A DNA stretch of 64,000 nucleotides from contig JAPQWV010001075.1 in the NCBI GenBank assembly GCA_027422505.1, positions 1 to 64,000 of the forward strand. Reading direction: 5' to 3'. The stretch is from Craterostigma plantagineum (Eukaryota; Streptophyta; Magnoliopsida; Lamiales; Linderniaceae). This document shows, piece after piece, positions 1-10,714 of this stretch. Position numbers and translations under genes: made by a program. The number at the start of each line of letters is the position of its first letter. Position 1 is the first letter of the stretch. Under the pieces are notes generated by a model, which was not told the DNA's origin, searched no databases, and worked only from the letters and a program-made list of their open reading frames with translations.

Positions 1-269
1 ACACCATGCTGATGGCAGGTACGTGCCGATGTCCCTCGGGTACGAATGGTCTGACGGGCAAAACACCCGAGCCATCGCTTTGCTGAAAAAAGAAAATAAT
101 AAGAGAAGGAGCTGCTAACAAACGGAAATGAAGGAAAAATATACCTAGAACGCGAGGAGGAACAACCGCTTCAAGAGGGACATCAGACACCATTTCTCGC
201 ACCGAAAACCTCTGGTTACCAATTCGAGCCAAGAACTCCATTAAGAGGTCGGGAGAATCACCCGGAGCC

Positions 270-1003
270 TGACAATGATCTCACCACCGAAGCAAGATAA
301 CGACGATCCTGGTGTTGAACGGAAGCACGTACGAAGAAATATTTGTTCATCCATCCTTTGGTGGCGGTAAGTTTATCATCGAAGACATCCGTAGAGGGTA
401 CGAAACGAACTTGCCCGCATCCCTCTCGCACACTCGAAAGAAGCTAACATCAGCTCGGTAGTAAGAGGAAACTTAACTTTACGAGCGACCGAGGCTAGGG
501 CCAAGAGCAAACTGCAGGAGTTAGGAAATATTTGGCCAGGGGAAATATCTAATGCCTCGCAGAGATCCAAGAGGAAAAAGGCAGAGGGAACCTCAGGCCC
601 ATCTCTATTTGGTCAGTATAGACCGTCAAGAAGCCGACAGGAGGCGAGGACGCCACTTGGAGGGGACCGGGCAGGTAGACCTCATAATCGGAGGGGATTC
701 TAGCCTTCTCAAGGGATTCCCGAAGCGACAAAAGACTAAGTGTCGAGACTTTGGTCCGATGCCAGGGAAGGTTCGCCCTGGATCGAGCCTCCTCCGCCTC
801 AACAGACCACTTGGCCAGGTTTCGGCAGTAACCCTTATCCTCGTCATCACCTTGAGGGAGGGCGTCTTCACGCCGACAGCAGGGTCGGGCTGTAGGCCCA
901 AGTCGGGCAAAAACCCGAGGGACTACCAAAATTAAAAGGCCACACGCTCTATCTTAGGAAAAACAGGCGGCAACACGCTTACCCTTGGAGAAGAAGACGA
1001 AGC
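270..1003 (-). pseudogene. Antisense ORF copy B, gypsy-type transposase_28-like domain, degenerate
   Basis: Read on the minus strand, frames around 930-550 give a region with the motifs IPSDYEVYLPGP, GFLTVYTDQIEMGLRFPLP, and 570-290 continue with DISPGQIFPNSCSLLLALAS and KGWMNKYFFVRAS. This matches the N-terminal 'putative gypsy type transposon' domain seen in extra ORFs of Tat retrotransposons. Continuity needs at least one frame change near 560, so it is not intact. A possible start is at about 1003 with a splice-donor-like GTAAGC shortly after it. Product function is unknown in the family; a nuclear or gag-like role is only speculation. It duplicates the same domain found at 2850-3340. Confidence 0.5.
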
Positions 1004-1092
1004 ATGGAAATTTTAGGAAATAAAGAACACAAAACACGATCTATGAAGAGAGAAAGCAAGGAAACGACGATTGCAAAAGCAAGAAAGGCCCC

Positions 1093-1101
1093 ATATTTAT
1101 A
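1093..1101 (-). promoter_or_regulatory. TATA box for antisense ORF copy B
   Basis: The minus strand reads CTATAAATA followed by a CT-rich leader of roughly 90 bases and then an ATG near 1003. Spacing and composition are those of a plant RNA polymerase II core promoter. It parallels the TATA box at 3906-3914 upstream of copy A. Confidence 0.45.
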
Positions 1102-1639
1102 GATAAGTCCCAGACTTGGGCAGGAAGTCAGTAAGTCCAAACAAAACGGCTAGCCGACCCAGTCCGCGATACTCTCGGACATTTGTGACCAGATCCCAAG
1201 GAAGACCAAATCCTAAATATACCACCACTAAATTATCGGACGCGAAGTCTTAGGAAAAGCTTGCGCGAATTAGACGGAATCCGCGCTATTTTTTGGAAAA
1301 GCGGGCGAAGGCCTGGCTAAAACGGGCACTACCAAGACCCATGAGGTCGAGGAGGATACCCGAGATCCGAGTGTAGAGCATTGCCACTTTCGGACGGAAT
1401 CCCGACGGTAGGGGAACCTGAAGATTAACAGTCGGCATAAGGAGTATACAAATACAGAAAGAACAAACAACATCGGGAGGAAAAAGCCCGAAGGCTCTGC
1501 ATTCATTATGCCCCGAGGGGCTATGTTCATACACACTAAAAAGAATATATTATATATATATATAGTCGGGTCTATTACAGTCATCCCAAGAGAGAAAAAT
1601 AAAACATCTAAACGGCCGAACCGGCCTGACCTTCAACCC

Positions 1640-3750
1640 CCATCAACATCCCCGGGTGTCTCCTCCTCAACTTCTTCCGGCTGGTCCTCGTCCTCAGCAT
1701 GCTCCTCGCGAGCTTCTTCACCACCCGCCTTCTCGGGCTCCTCAGTCTCCTCAGCCTCCTCCTGGCACCGCCCCCCGAAGGACCATGCGCCTCCTCGAGC
1801 ACAGGTTCAATAACCCTCGCCGATCTTGGCGGCGGAATAGGCGTCCTCGGGGACCGCTCTCATCTCGTGGCTCGGCAGGTAGCCCTCATCGGGGTCTCCT
1901 TCAGGGTCTGAAGGGCATCGAGGAACTCAAAAGGGTGATCCGCCGGCTATACCATGCGCTCGAAGCGGGAGACACAACCATCTTGAAGTAGGTCCTCATC
2001 TCCTCTTCACGTGGCTGCGTCTGGGGATGTAGTTCTTCTCCAGGTCCTTCTCCCAATTCTTCCGCTCATCGACCCGAGCAACCTCCGATCTAGAGAGATG
2101 GCGCTGGAGATCCGCGATTGATCCTGGAGTGTCTTCTCCCGAGCTTTGGCCTCAACCACCTCTCGCTCAACTCCTCGACCCTCTTGCGAAATCGTCCTCG
2201 GCCTGGGATAACGCCCTATTCCGCTCGGCGAGGCGGGAGCGCCGCTCTCATAGCTTCGGCCCCTAGAGAGAGTGACTGCGCAAAGGAAGCTTAGCAAACT
2301 CAATATAACTCGAAGAAGCAAAAAGCATAAGAAAGTACGTACCTGCCAAGGGTGACACCCAGAAGGCTCTGAGATCTGGGTAGGAGAGCTCGCGGGTATA
2401 ATGTCTGTTGGCTTCATTAGGAAATTCCCGGAGGAATTCCCAACTTTTTCGTCCCGCGGTGGGGTCTTAAAAAAGGCCGGCTGTTTAGCCCGACCCAACG
2501 CAACCTGGCCCTCGGGAAGTGAGGAAGCAGGCTGACTGGAAGAAGCTCGAGTTCTTTTAGTCGAGGGCCCCTCTTGGAGAGAGGCAGCTCTCTTGGTGCA
2601 GATTTCTTGGCCCCCGAAGAGGAGGCAGGAGCTTTGCCCTTAATCCTTGGATCGGGTATTCGGGGCAGCCTGAGACTGTTGAAGTGAGGGAAGATCCTCG
2701 TCTTCCTCGTCAGCGAGGGCAATCACCTCTGCCAACGTCATGAGTCCTCTGCAAGAAAGAAAAAGAAGGAAGTCAGACTCTCGAGAGAGAGGAAAAAGTC
2801 CACTAAAAACCCGAGGACATCTTATTTATACCTAGGGAGTCGGAGCGGAGAACGTTTTTGGAGCAGAAGCCGAAAGCATAGAGGAGCTCGTCAGTTCGGA
2901 GTTCTTAGCATAGTAACGACGCCCATCCAGTTAGTTAAGAAGGCCTCGACCCTAACAGAGGGCTCGGGGCGGAAAGGGTGAGAAATAATATGAGTGTCGT
3001 TCCAAGAAAAGGGATTAATTCTGATTCGGCACTATCCGCGGAAGGTTTGACAAAAAAATACTTGCTCATCCACCCTTATAGACGAAGGGTTACCCCGGAT
3101 AAAAAAGGGAGCTCGAGTAGGGGAAAGAAGAATTTCCCTCTTCCTTTTTGTTCAGCTTCAAAAGGCTGATATCATGGACAGGAGGGCTCGAAGCGAAAAT
3201 AACTAAGAAGTACGCCAAGAGAGAGAAGAAGGCTAAAAGAGTTCGGGCTAGTTGCGCTGGGGAAAGGCTGAAATATTTGCAGATATTTACGATGAAACGA
3301 GGAATGGGAAATCTAAGACCCATCTCGACCTGCTCGACTTAAAAGTGGATACTTTAATTTGATGCAACCGGGTACCACGGCGACCAGCACGAAAGGACTC
3401 GACCTCCCCGATCCAGGCACTTAAGGCCCGGCGAAAGGCTCCCGGACCAGGAAAATCGTCCTCACGGGAGGGGCCGGCTCCCTAACAACAGATGGCTGAG
3501 GAATAGTAGGAACAGAATAGGTGGCCTCTGAATCTACGGACGGAGCCCTCAACGAACCCTCGCCTTGGCCTACAGAATCAACCCTCAGCCCCAACGCTCC
3601 CCACAGGGCTACCCCCCACGCTAACCACGGGACTCCCTAAACCCTCAAAAGAATAGCTACTACCGTCAGAAGAACTACTGCTACTACTACTCGAACCCTC
3701 AGCAAAATACCCGAAGTAATATGGGAACTCTCACCGGAATTAGAAGACAT
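1640..3750 (-). pseudogene. Antisense ORF copy A, multi-exon gag/transposase_28-like gene, degenerate
   Basis: On the minus strand an ATG at 3750 opens a Ser-rich N-terminus (a run of serines near 3690), then after frame breaks comes the conserved domain (IEMGLRFPIPRFIVNICKYF at about 3320 and KGWMSKYFFVKPSAD at about 3060). A second block starting MTLAEVIALADEEDEDLPS at about 2738 is rich in Lys, Ser and Ala. A charged, probably coiled-coil part follows at 2270-2000, and a strongly acidic Glu-rich tail ends near 1640. The pieces are separated by intron-like gaps (for example 2850-2750 and 2350-2280). Several frameshifts and stops show it is no longer functional. The order globular domain, basic linker, coiled coil, acidic tail fits the extra antisense ORFs described for Tat-type Gypsy elements. 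Exact exons are not resolved. Confidence 0.5.
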
Positions 3751-3905
3751 AGCTAGGCAAGGAAAGAAGCTAAGAGAAGAAATACTTACAGAAACCTAAA
3801 AAGCTCGGAAGGAAGGGTAGAAAAGCTCGAGGAGTCGGGAACTTCGCGTAGAGAGAGAATAGTGAGAGAAAGCGGGAGAAAAGAAAATGAAAGAAAGAAG
3901 TGGGG

Positions 3906-3914
3906 TATATATAG
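3906..3914 (-). promoter_or_regulatory. TATA box for antisense ORF copy A
   Basis: The minus strand shows CTATATATA, about 160 bases before the ATG at 3750. The leader between them is very CT-rich. This indicates that the antisense gene had its own promoter inside the retrotransposon rather than depending on the LTR. Confidence 0.5.
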
Positions 3915-4244
3915 GCCCCATGCGTCTGATCCGAGCCCTTGGATCGTAACCATATCAACGGGCCGCGTCGATCCGCGTCAACAAAACCCACGATCCACGT
4001 CAATTCTCAGAACGCGCGCAAGAGTTCCCGCCCAGACGTCCCATCGGAGCCATCCATTGAAACAACAACACGTGGCAGGGAAGGTGAAGCGGTTTCAGAA
4101 AACCTAGAAGCATTAAGGGATTCGCTCCAAGAGTGATTAGGCTTGACCAAACATCACGGCGACCTTCGAGAACAATGGCGGTTCGGGTGTTTCACCACCA
4201 CCACATAAAACGTCCAAAATTCACCAAACTCTTTTGGACTAATC

Positions 4245-4257
4245 GAAGGGGGGACTA
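4245..4257 (+). promoter_or_regulatory. Polypurine tract of the Gypsy element
   Basis: The run GAAGGGGGGACTA immediately precedes the TG start of the LTR, as needed for priming of plus-strand DNA synthesis in LTR retrotransposons. It fixes the element as plus-strand oriented. Confidence 0.65.
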
Positions 4258-4258
4258 T

Positions 4259-4970
4259 TGTTACCCTCGGGCATTTCATACCCTGTGATAAAACACCAGA
4301 CCCGCCCCAACTAACCATCGAGTCGGCTTGAATATTCCCCGGAAAAAGGACCCAGGACAGAGACGGAGGGCCCACATCAGAAGCGCCTCGAGGACCTCAA
4401 AATGTCCCTTGGCCCTGAGGGCAATTACCCGAGACCCTCTAGCAGAGAGATCAGTAACCCCTCGAGTCATTATCCCGAGGCCCGAGGGCAGTACGCATCT
4501 CAAAGGCTTTGGCCTCCTACGTAAGGAACTGCCACGATCTTCACTCTGTGACGCCAGCAGAATAGACGACAAGTAACTGCCCATAATGGAAGCCCTTACG
4601 AAGACGTGCCATCGTGGGTGGGTAATGGCCGAGCCCGAGAAAAACGGTAAGGGGGTCAAACCGCCCAAAAACCGCTCCACACAGATCTCCTATAAATATC
4701 ACACGCTTCGTCCGAAACAGGGATCGATTTCTCACGTATCCTACCGTTACTCTGCCAATTTAATTACTCACGCACACACTTAAGCGCACCATTCTTTTTT
4801 TATGCTACTTCACGCCTGGAACACGGTAAATACCCTCTTGACCTAGGCAAGAGGGCAAACGACCCCCAAAAATTCCCTTATTTCTCAGTCTAGAGGCAGC
4901 ACGCGCGGCGAAATCAAGGCGGGAAGAGGTCTGTTAGTCTCAAACGCGGTAGATCCATTTTCTGGCGGCA
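4259..4970 (+). mobile_element. 3' LTR of the Tat-like Gypsy element (right end approximate)
   Basis: It starts TGTTACCC right after the polypurine tract. A TATA box (CTATAAATA) lies at about 4690 followed by a transcript-start-like region, and base composition changes sharply from GC-rich to AT-rich near 4970. I could not find a convincing CA terminus or target duplication, so the right boundary is set by composition and may be off by tens of bases. Confidence 0.5.
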
Positions 4971-5767
4971 TCATTAATAAAAGATGTATTACATGCAAAT
5001 CATGAACTCTCTTCTATGCATTACATACTTCTACTACTTGGGAATAAATGTCCAAATATTCTAGAAGAATAAAGAATATGCTAGCGCACACCGCACATAC
5101 GCGAAACCTATCCCAAGACATTGTTTTTATAATTAATATGATGTCTTTAATTCCCATATTGATCAATTAAAAATTTCTCTAGGAATTAAAATCTCAATAG
5201 TTCGTAGAACCTAACATATATGACTAATCGAAGTGGAAGTCGTGAAGAAAACACACACGCCACATAGATATATCATATAATTGAAAATAGACGGACGATA
5301 TTGTTTGATTGAAAAATTAGAAGACGTTATTCATCACTTGTAATGTAAGTAACTAAATATATACTTTCGAAGTGGGACAGGATGCAGACGAATCGAATTG
5401 AATCGAATGCTACAATATTCTCTATGTATCGGATGACAATCGAATATGAATACGATTATTCGAAATATTTAATCGAATCATAAAATCGATTGTTATTCGA
5501 ATTCAAATACTTTCTCGAATATTCTAATCGATCGTATCTTTGTACTCAAAGTAATCTTTTATTATCTATTTAATAAAATATAAAGAATTTATATTCAAAA
5601 TATATATTGAATTATAATAAATATTTAAACATATATTGAATCATAATATATTATATTAAATGTTTTATTGAATTGTCATATATATATTTAAATATTATTG
5701 AATTATACTATATTTTATATTAAATTATTCGAATTGAATTATTCGATTCGAATCGAATATTGTTATA
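4971..5767. repeat. AT-rich intergenic DNA with TCGAAT-rich repeat
   Basis: No gene is visible. From about 5389 the sequence is built of variants of TCGAAT/ATTCGA in both orientations, continuing on the other side of the Stowaway insertion to about 6115. It looks like one older repeat split by the MITE. Its class is not recognisable to me. Confidence 0.4.
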
Positions 5768-6009
5768 CTCCCTCCGTCCCAAACCATTTTATACATTTTC
5801 TTAAATCGGGCGTCCTGCATCTTTTGTACATTTTCTGATTTAGCAAAAAAACTATCATAAACAATCAATATAATAATATTAAATATTCTTAAAAGACGTG
5901 TCAAAAATATACACTTTTTTACCTTTTAATTGTACTATATTATTAAATATTCATTTTCTTAATTCCGGTGCCAACTCGCAAATGTCAGAAACATTTGGGA
6001 CATAGGGAG
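5768..6009. mobile_element. Stowaway (Tc1/mariner) MITE, copy 1
   Basis: It begins CTCCCTCCGTCCC and ends with the imperfect inverted repeat GGGACATAGGGAG, flanked by TA at 5766-5767 and 6010-6011. Length is 242 bp. These are hallmarks of plant Stowaway MITEs. A second copy of the same family, in the opposite orientation, lies at 53778-54020. Confidence 0.85.
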
Positions 6010-6369
6010 TACTTTATTCGTATTAGAATATTATTTGAATAAAAATGTACTTTTATTGGTATTCGTATTTGATATATTCGAATTCAAATCTAATAATTTT
6101 GAATCGAATTGCGAATTTATTTGCAAAGGAGATACATTCAAATGAACTGCTAAAAGAGTTCCAAAATTAGGTGGACTACACAACCATGTTATATAAAATT
6201 ATTTTCTGACAATCATGAGAAGATCCTCCAGTAATATTGGTTCCATGTCGAAACACTCGGGAGTCGTTCCATGTCGTACAAGTAAAAATAAAATATGAGT
6301 TGAATGAAGTCGTACAAGGAAACATATACACAATTAAAAATTTCAAGACGTATATAATTGATCTCTTTT

Positions 6370-6765
6370 TTAGGGTCAATTCGAAATCAGGGCCCACTAA
6401 GGGTTTGATTTCGAATTCAGCCCCTGTTTGAGAATTTGTTTAGGTTAAGGATCCATTTTATGTGGTGTAAAAAGTGGTATAAAAGATATATGAACTGGTA
6501 TCGAATGATCGTTTTGTGTTACAAACTTTTAACATACTGGATATCAGAGCAATGAAGTGGTACTGCAGAAAATGAACTGGTATCAGATGATCATAAACTG
6601 GTACCGGATTATGGTTTGTGTTACAAAATTTCAACATACTGATATGTCAGAGTAATGAAGTGGTACTGCAGAAATGGGTCCTTAAAACTAACTAAATTTT
6701 TTGCCAAAGGGCATGAATTCTAAATGATACTTATGGGAGGGCCTGAAATAAAATTTCTCTCTTAT
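6370..6765. mobile_element. Small DNA transposon with imperfect inverted ends and an internal duplication
   Basis: The left end (AATTCGAAATCAGGGCCC near 6378) is inversely related to the right end (GGGCCTGAAATAAAATT near 6740), and a GAATTCA block recurs inversely inside both ends. Internally a unit of about 85-100 bases ending GTGGTACTGCAGAAA is present twice (about 6490-6573 and 6574-6685). No coding capacity and no clear target duplication were seen. Confidence 0.4.
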
Positions 6766-7626
6766 TTAATATGTGTTTCTGTTTTATCGCAGGATTTTGA
6801 GAAATGTCCACAAAAATATATAGATAAAATATACCAAACCTAATAGTAGGAATTTAGAGCATCTCCAACCCTGACATAAAAATACAGTCAATTTTACAGA
6901 ATAATACAATTGCTACAGTGCTTTACTCCAAACCCATAAACTCTATTTCTACACTAACCCATTAACTCCATTATTTACACAAAAAATAAAATTCATATTT
7001 ATTACTATCATAATTGACTTATCAAAATTTATATTATAAGTAAAATGTCAATATATTCTAATATTAATATTTAAAAATTAAATAAATTATGAATCGGCAT
7101 ATTATTTAATTATAACTTTATTAAATAAAAAATATCAACAAATAAACGAAATTAATATTATTTTTACTTCTATTATCAAAAAATATCAAATATTTTAAAT
7201 ATTACTAAAATATTTTTTATTAGTTAAAATATAAATAAATAGAAACTGCAATTCTATTTTTGTGTTGAAAATTGTTTGTACTACTCTAGATTTAGAGCAT
7301 CTCTTCTCATCAACACAATATTTGTGTTAAATATAGAGTCACATGATATTAAAAACGTACTCTATTTGTATGTTAAAAAAAATATACTCATTAGATGCTA
7401 GTAGCCAACTCGCTCTGGAACTTGGACGTAAAATAGCATATGAAAACTAACAATCATTATCATCATTACTATCTTATTTTCTCTACCAAATTCGCCCTAT
7501 TAAAGAGCCCATACCCCATCATTACGTGGCTGTTCATGAGCCAAATTTCCCTCTCTCTCTCTAATATATATATATATATATATAATATAGTGCGAGAGAG
7601 GTATTATTATCAGACTTAACGATGTA
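6766..7626. other. AT-rich intergenic region upstream of the MYB gene
   Basis: No gene seen. It contains two direct TTTAGAGCATCTC motifs (about 6855 and 7290), a motif common at the ends of plant small transposons, and a (CT)n run at 7551-7562 followed by (TA)n at 7563-7585 just before the MYB start. Confidence 0.4.
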
Positions 7627-8457
7627 ATGGAAAGAGCGCCGTGTTGCTCGAAAGTTGGGCTAAAAAGGGGTCCATGGTCCTACCGAAGAAGACCAACTCC
7701 TCACCAATTACATTCACCAACACGGCGAAGGTCAATGGCGTTCTCTTCCCAATAAAGCTGGTGTTTGTCTTATCTTATTGCACACAACCCTCTATTACGC
7801 TAGCTTTTGTATTATATTCTTGCATCTTCATTTACTGCATTCATACAAAGTATAGGGTTGTTGAGATGTGGTAAGAGCTGCAGATTGAGGTGGATGAACT
7901 ATCTCAGGCCAGGGATCAAAAGAGGAAACATAACCGAAGACGAAGAAGATCTCATCGTACGGCTGCAGAGGCTCTTGGAAATCGATGGTCTCTAATTGCC
8001 GGCAGGTTACCCAATCGTACGGACAATGAGATCAAGAATCATTGGAACACTCATCTCCTCAAGAAACTCCAAAATTATTCAGCTGGGATAAGTCGTAGTA
8101 GTCGTCCTATTATTAATAAGAAGATCGATGTGCTCCAAGACAAGTCTGAGATAGAGAAGATATGCTCTTCTAACAATGGCTATAAGGAAGATGGTCCTCG
8201 AAAGGTTAAGGTTATTTCCCAAAGCCCGTGAGAGTTTCTAGCTTTGTTTTGCCGAGGAGGGATAGCTTGGACAGTTAGCCAGCGCCGGCGGCGGCGGAGG
8301 AGCGGCTGAAAAGCCCCTCTCTGAGCCGCCGTGGATGAATGGTTGTCGTTATTATGGTGGCTTCTGTGATGATGACGTGAGTGATGACATCATACCGTTG
8401 TTATGTGGTGATGAGTTGGCAGACACCATGTATGATGAGTATCTTCAGCTTCTTTAA
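7627..8457 (+). CDS. R2R3-MYB transcription factor with disrupted frame
   Basis: Exon 1 (from ATG at 7627) gives [18 protein letters not shown], the standard start of R2R3-MYB proteins, and ends at a GT donor near 7761. Exon 2 resumes near 7854 with [36 protein letters not shown] and [19 protein letters not shown]. The bHLH-partner signature (D/E)Lx2(R/K)x3Lx6Lx3R is present in R3. The C-terminus ends in an acidic stretch ([12 protein letters not shown]) before TAA at 8455-8457. Three single-base frame changes, at about 7678, 7974 and 8217, break the frame. Conservation on both sides suggests either consensus errors or a very recent pseudogene. It probably binds DNA with a bHLH partner; the subgroup is not certain. 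Confidence 0.75.
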
Positions 8458-9651
8458 GTTAAGAAGACTCTTGTCAGGGATCAGTTGTTTGTAATAAATT
8501 AATTTCATGAACCGATGGTTTTTTTACAATTGAAAATAGATAATTAGAAAAAATTAAATAATTAATAAGCATCTTTAGGGACACGATTACACGACAGTTA
8601 CGGAGCAGATCTCGAGATTATATTGCTTGTCTGTAATATTTTACAATGCATGCATTGGTTTCAGCGAACTTATGTCCTTATTACATTACCATCAAGGACA
8701 ATGAAGGGGACAAAACGTGTAAAACGTAGTAAAATATGTGCGTGGGATAGTAGTTTTCCTTGTCCCTTCTGTGATTGAATGTTTGCCAATTATTGTTGTC
8801 ATATAGTAGTAGTACCTGCTATAAACAGTGAAAATATATATTATAATTAACAATAGAAGAAAAAGATATGGTTTTCATTTAGGACCAAAAAATATATAAG
8901 AAGGTGAAACTTCACTTAAGTTGGTATGTTTTCTAATTTACTTGAGCATTACAAAAAAAGAAAGGTACCAAGATTCTTCTAGCCTCTAGGCAGCAATTAT
9001 GAGCATGATGAGATGGACATGCCATTTAAAAATAGTTGTTGTGCTTTCCAAAAGATTATGAGGATCAGAGCTAAGTTGAAAATGGTAAGTATATTTTAAT
9101 TAGTGAATTACGTTGAAAAACGTTTCAGCATAAACCACGAAAAGCAGGCGTAATCCAATGCAGTTAAACAAACGCATGATAGATCACAAAGTTTTATATA
9201 CATAATCCTTTCACTAATTTAAACAATATTTCAACGGGCAAGAGAGAGATATATATTGCACTAAGTATTTAAGATTTGAATAAGATGAAATATTAAATAG
9301 CACCAAACTCGCCGTCGAGCGTCGACCCATTACAAATAGAAAAATTATTGTTGTTCTGAAAAATAAAATTTGAATAATGCCCTCGAAGAGGAAGGAAGAC
9401 CTATGCTTTTGTTTTGAGTTCACATCCACGTTATCTTATTCTTTTCTTTTCGTCTTTCTTTCAGCTGTTGCTTTTCGTATCTACAGCTTACTTATATCCC
9501 CCTTTATTCAAATTTGCAAATTAAAGACATATTCTGCGTTGAAATCAACCAACCACTAGACCAAAAGTAGAAAGCAAATCAGCTTCACTTCAAATCAACC
9601 AACAAGAACTCATCTCTATTCATTCACCAATCAAAAAAAAAAATAACAAAG
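8458..9651. other. Intergenic region between MYB and ATL genes
   Basis: AT-rich DNA with no coding signal that I can support. The last 100 bases before 9652 form the A-rich 5' leader of the ATL gene. Confidence 0.4.
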
Positions 9652-10549
9652 ATGCATTGGAGTTTGATTCTTTGCATCGCCGTCGTCGCATTGGCCGCTG
9701 TGTTCTTCATCGCCGCTGCTCTCCCTCTCTTGCTTGCAACGTACCTTAGCCTAAAGCAAACGTCGATATCCAATTCCGGCGACAATAGGTCGAACACTTC
9801 GCCTGCATTTCAGAGGCAACTACAGCAGCTCTTCCAATTGCACGACTCTGGCCTGGACCAAGCCCACGTCGATTCTCTCCCCATTTTCTCCTACAAGGAA
9901 GTCGTCGGCGGTTCGACGGAGCCCTTCGATTGCGCCGTCTGCTTGTGCGAGTTCTTGGAAGAAGACAAGCTCAGGCTTTTGCCTGTGTGCGGACATGCCT
10001 TCCACGTCGACTGCATCGACGCTTGGCTGCTCTCCAACGCCACGTGTCCGCTCTGCAGAGGCGTGATTCTATCGCCGCCGGAGAACCATGTCGGCGGAGA
10101 CTTCGACGATTCCAAAGAAGCAGAGGACACGGCGGGCACGGCAAATGCTGGGTTTTTGGGCGTGATTAGGGGCAATCAAGCGGACTATAGCAGCAGCTCT
10201 GCGATTTCTGAGAAGAGGGTTTTCTCAGTGAGGCTCGGAAAGTTCAAGAAAATCGCAGACTGTGGGCGGCGTGAGCATGAACAGCTCGGCGGCGGCGGCC
10301 ACTTGGATGCTCGGAGATGTTACTCGATGGGCTCTTTTCAGTACGTCGTCGCGATATGGATCTTCAGGCCTGCAGAGAGGCAGCCATCGAAAGGGCTTTT
10401 AGTAATATCACAATCGACGACGGAGATGGGATTGGGAAGAAGATAAACAGTGGGGCTACTAAAGGCGAAAGCTTTCTATTTCAAAGATATGGTTGTGGTC
10501 CAAGAAAGGCCAGCCTTCGTTGAGTCTTGATTTACCTCGACTTCAATAA
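9652..10549 (+). CDS. RING-H2 finger E3 ubiquitin ligase, ATL family (ATL46/47-like)
   Basis: Single exon. An N-terminal hydrophobic segment (residues 4-33, [18 protein letters not shown] onward) anchors the protein in a membrane. Residues about 80-90 carry the family LPIFSYKEV motif. The RING-H2 follows at about 94-136 (CAVC...[18 protein letters not shown]...CPLC). The C-terminal part has the conserved [12 protein letters not shown] and, in another frame, [15 protein letters not shown]. The frame breaks near 10349 and 10474, each explained by one missing base; without them the protein would run to TAA at 10547-10549. It would transfer ubiquitin from an E2 to an unknown substrate. It is convergent with the KUP gene, about 165 bp apart. 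Confidence 0.85.
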
Positions 10550-10714
10550 TAAAGTAAGCTGACTATGTAGTTAGTATTCTTTACAAGATCCATTGATAAC
10601 TATAATATATACAACAAGTATACAACTGACCCTAACTTACATACAGTTAACATCAGCCACTAATCTCTACCAACTTTTCCAAATCACAAACAATAAAAAT
10701 GCTCATGACTCGGA

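Larger units (their letters stand above)
1..4258 (+). mobile_element. 3' internal region of a Ty3/Gypsy (Tat-like) LTR retrotransposon
   Basis: The stretch ends in a polypurine tract directly before a TG-starting LTR, so the element is read on the plus strand and this is its region between pol and the 3' LTR. No pol domains lie inside the window; they would be to the left of position 1. What coding signal exists is on the minus strand and resembles the gypsy-type 'Transposase_28' (PF04195-like) proteins found as extra antisense ORFs in plant Tat elements. GC content is clearly higher than the flanking DNA from 5 kb onward. Lineage is inferred from this architecture, not from pol. Confidence 0.6.

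Noticed and set aside
549..935. Overlapping ORFs on both strands of about 127 codons
   Set aside because: The plus-strand ORFs are shadows; only the minus strand shows a conserved domain.
3754..3789. A GTAAGT...TAG pair just upstream of the antisense ATG, looking like a 5' UTR intron
   Set aside because: At about 36 bases it is too short for a plant spliceosomal intron.
7627..8457. Calling the MYB a definite pseudogene
   Set aside because: The same one-base breaks occur in most neighbouring genes, so sequence error is at least as likely.
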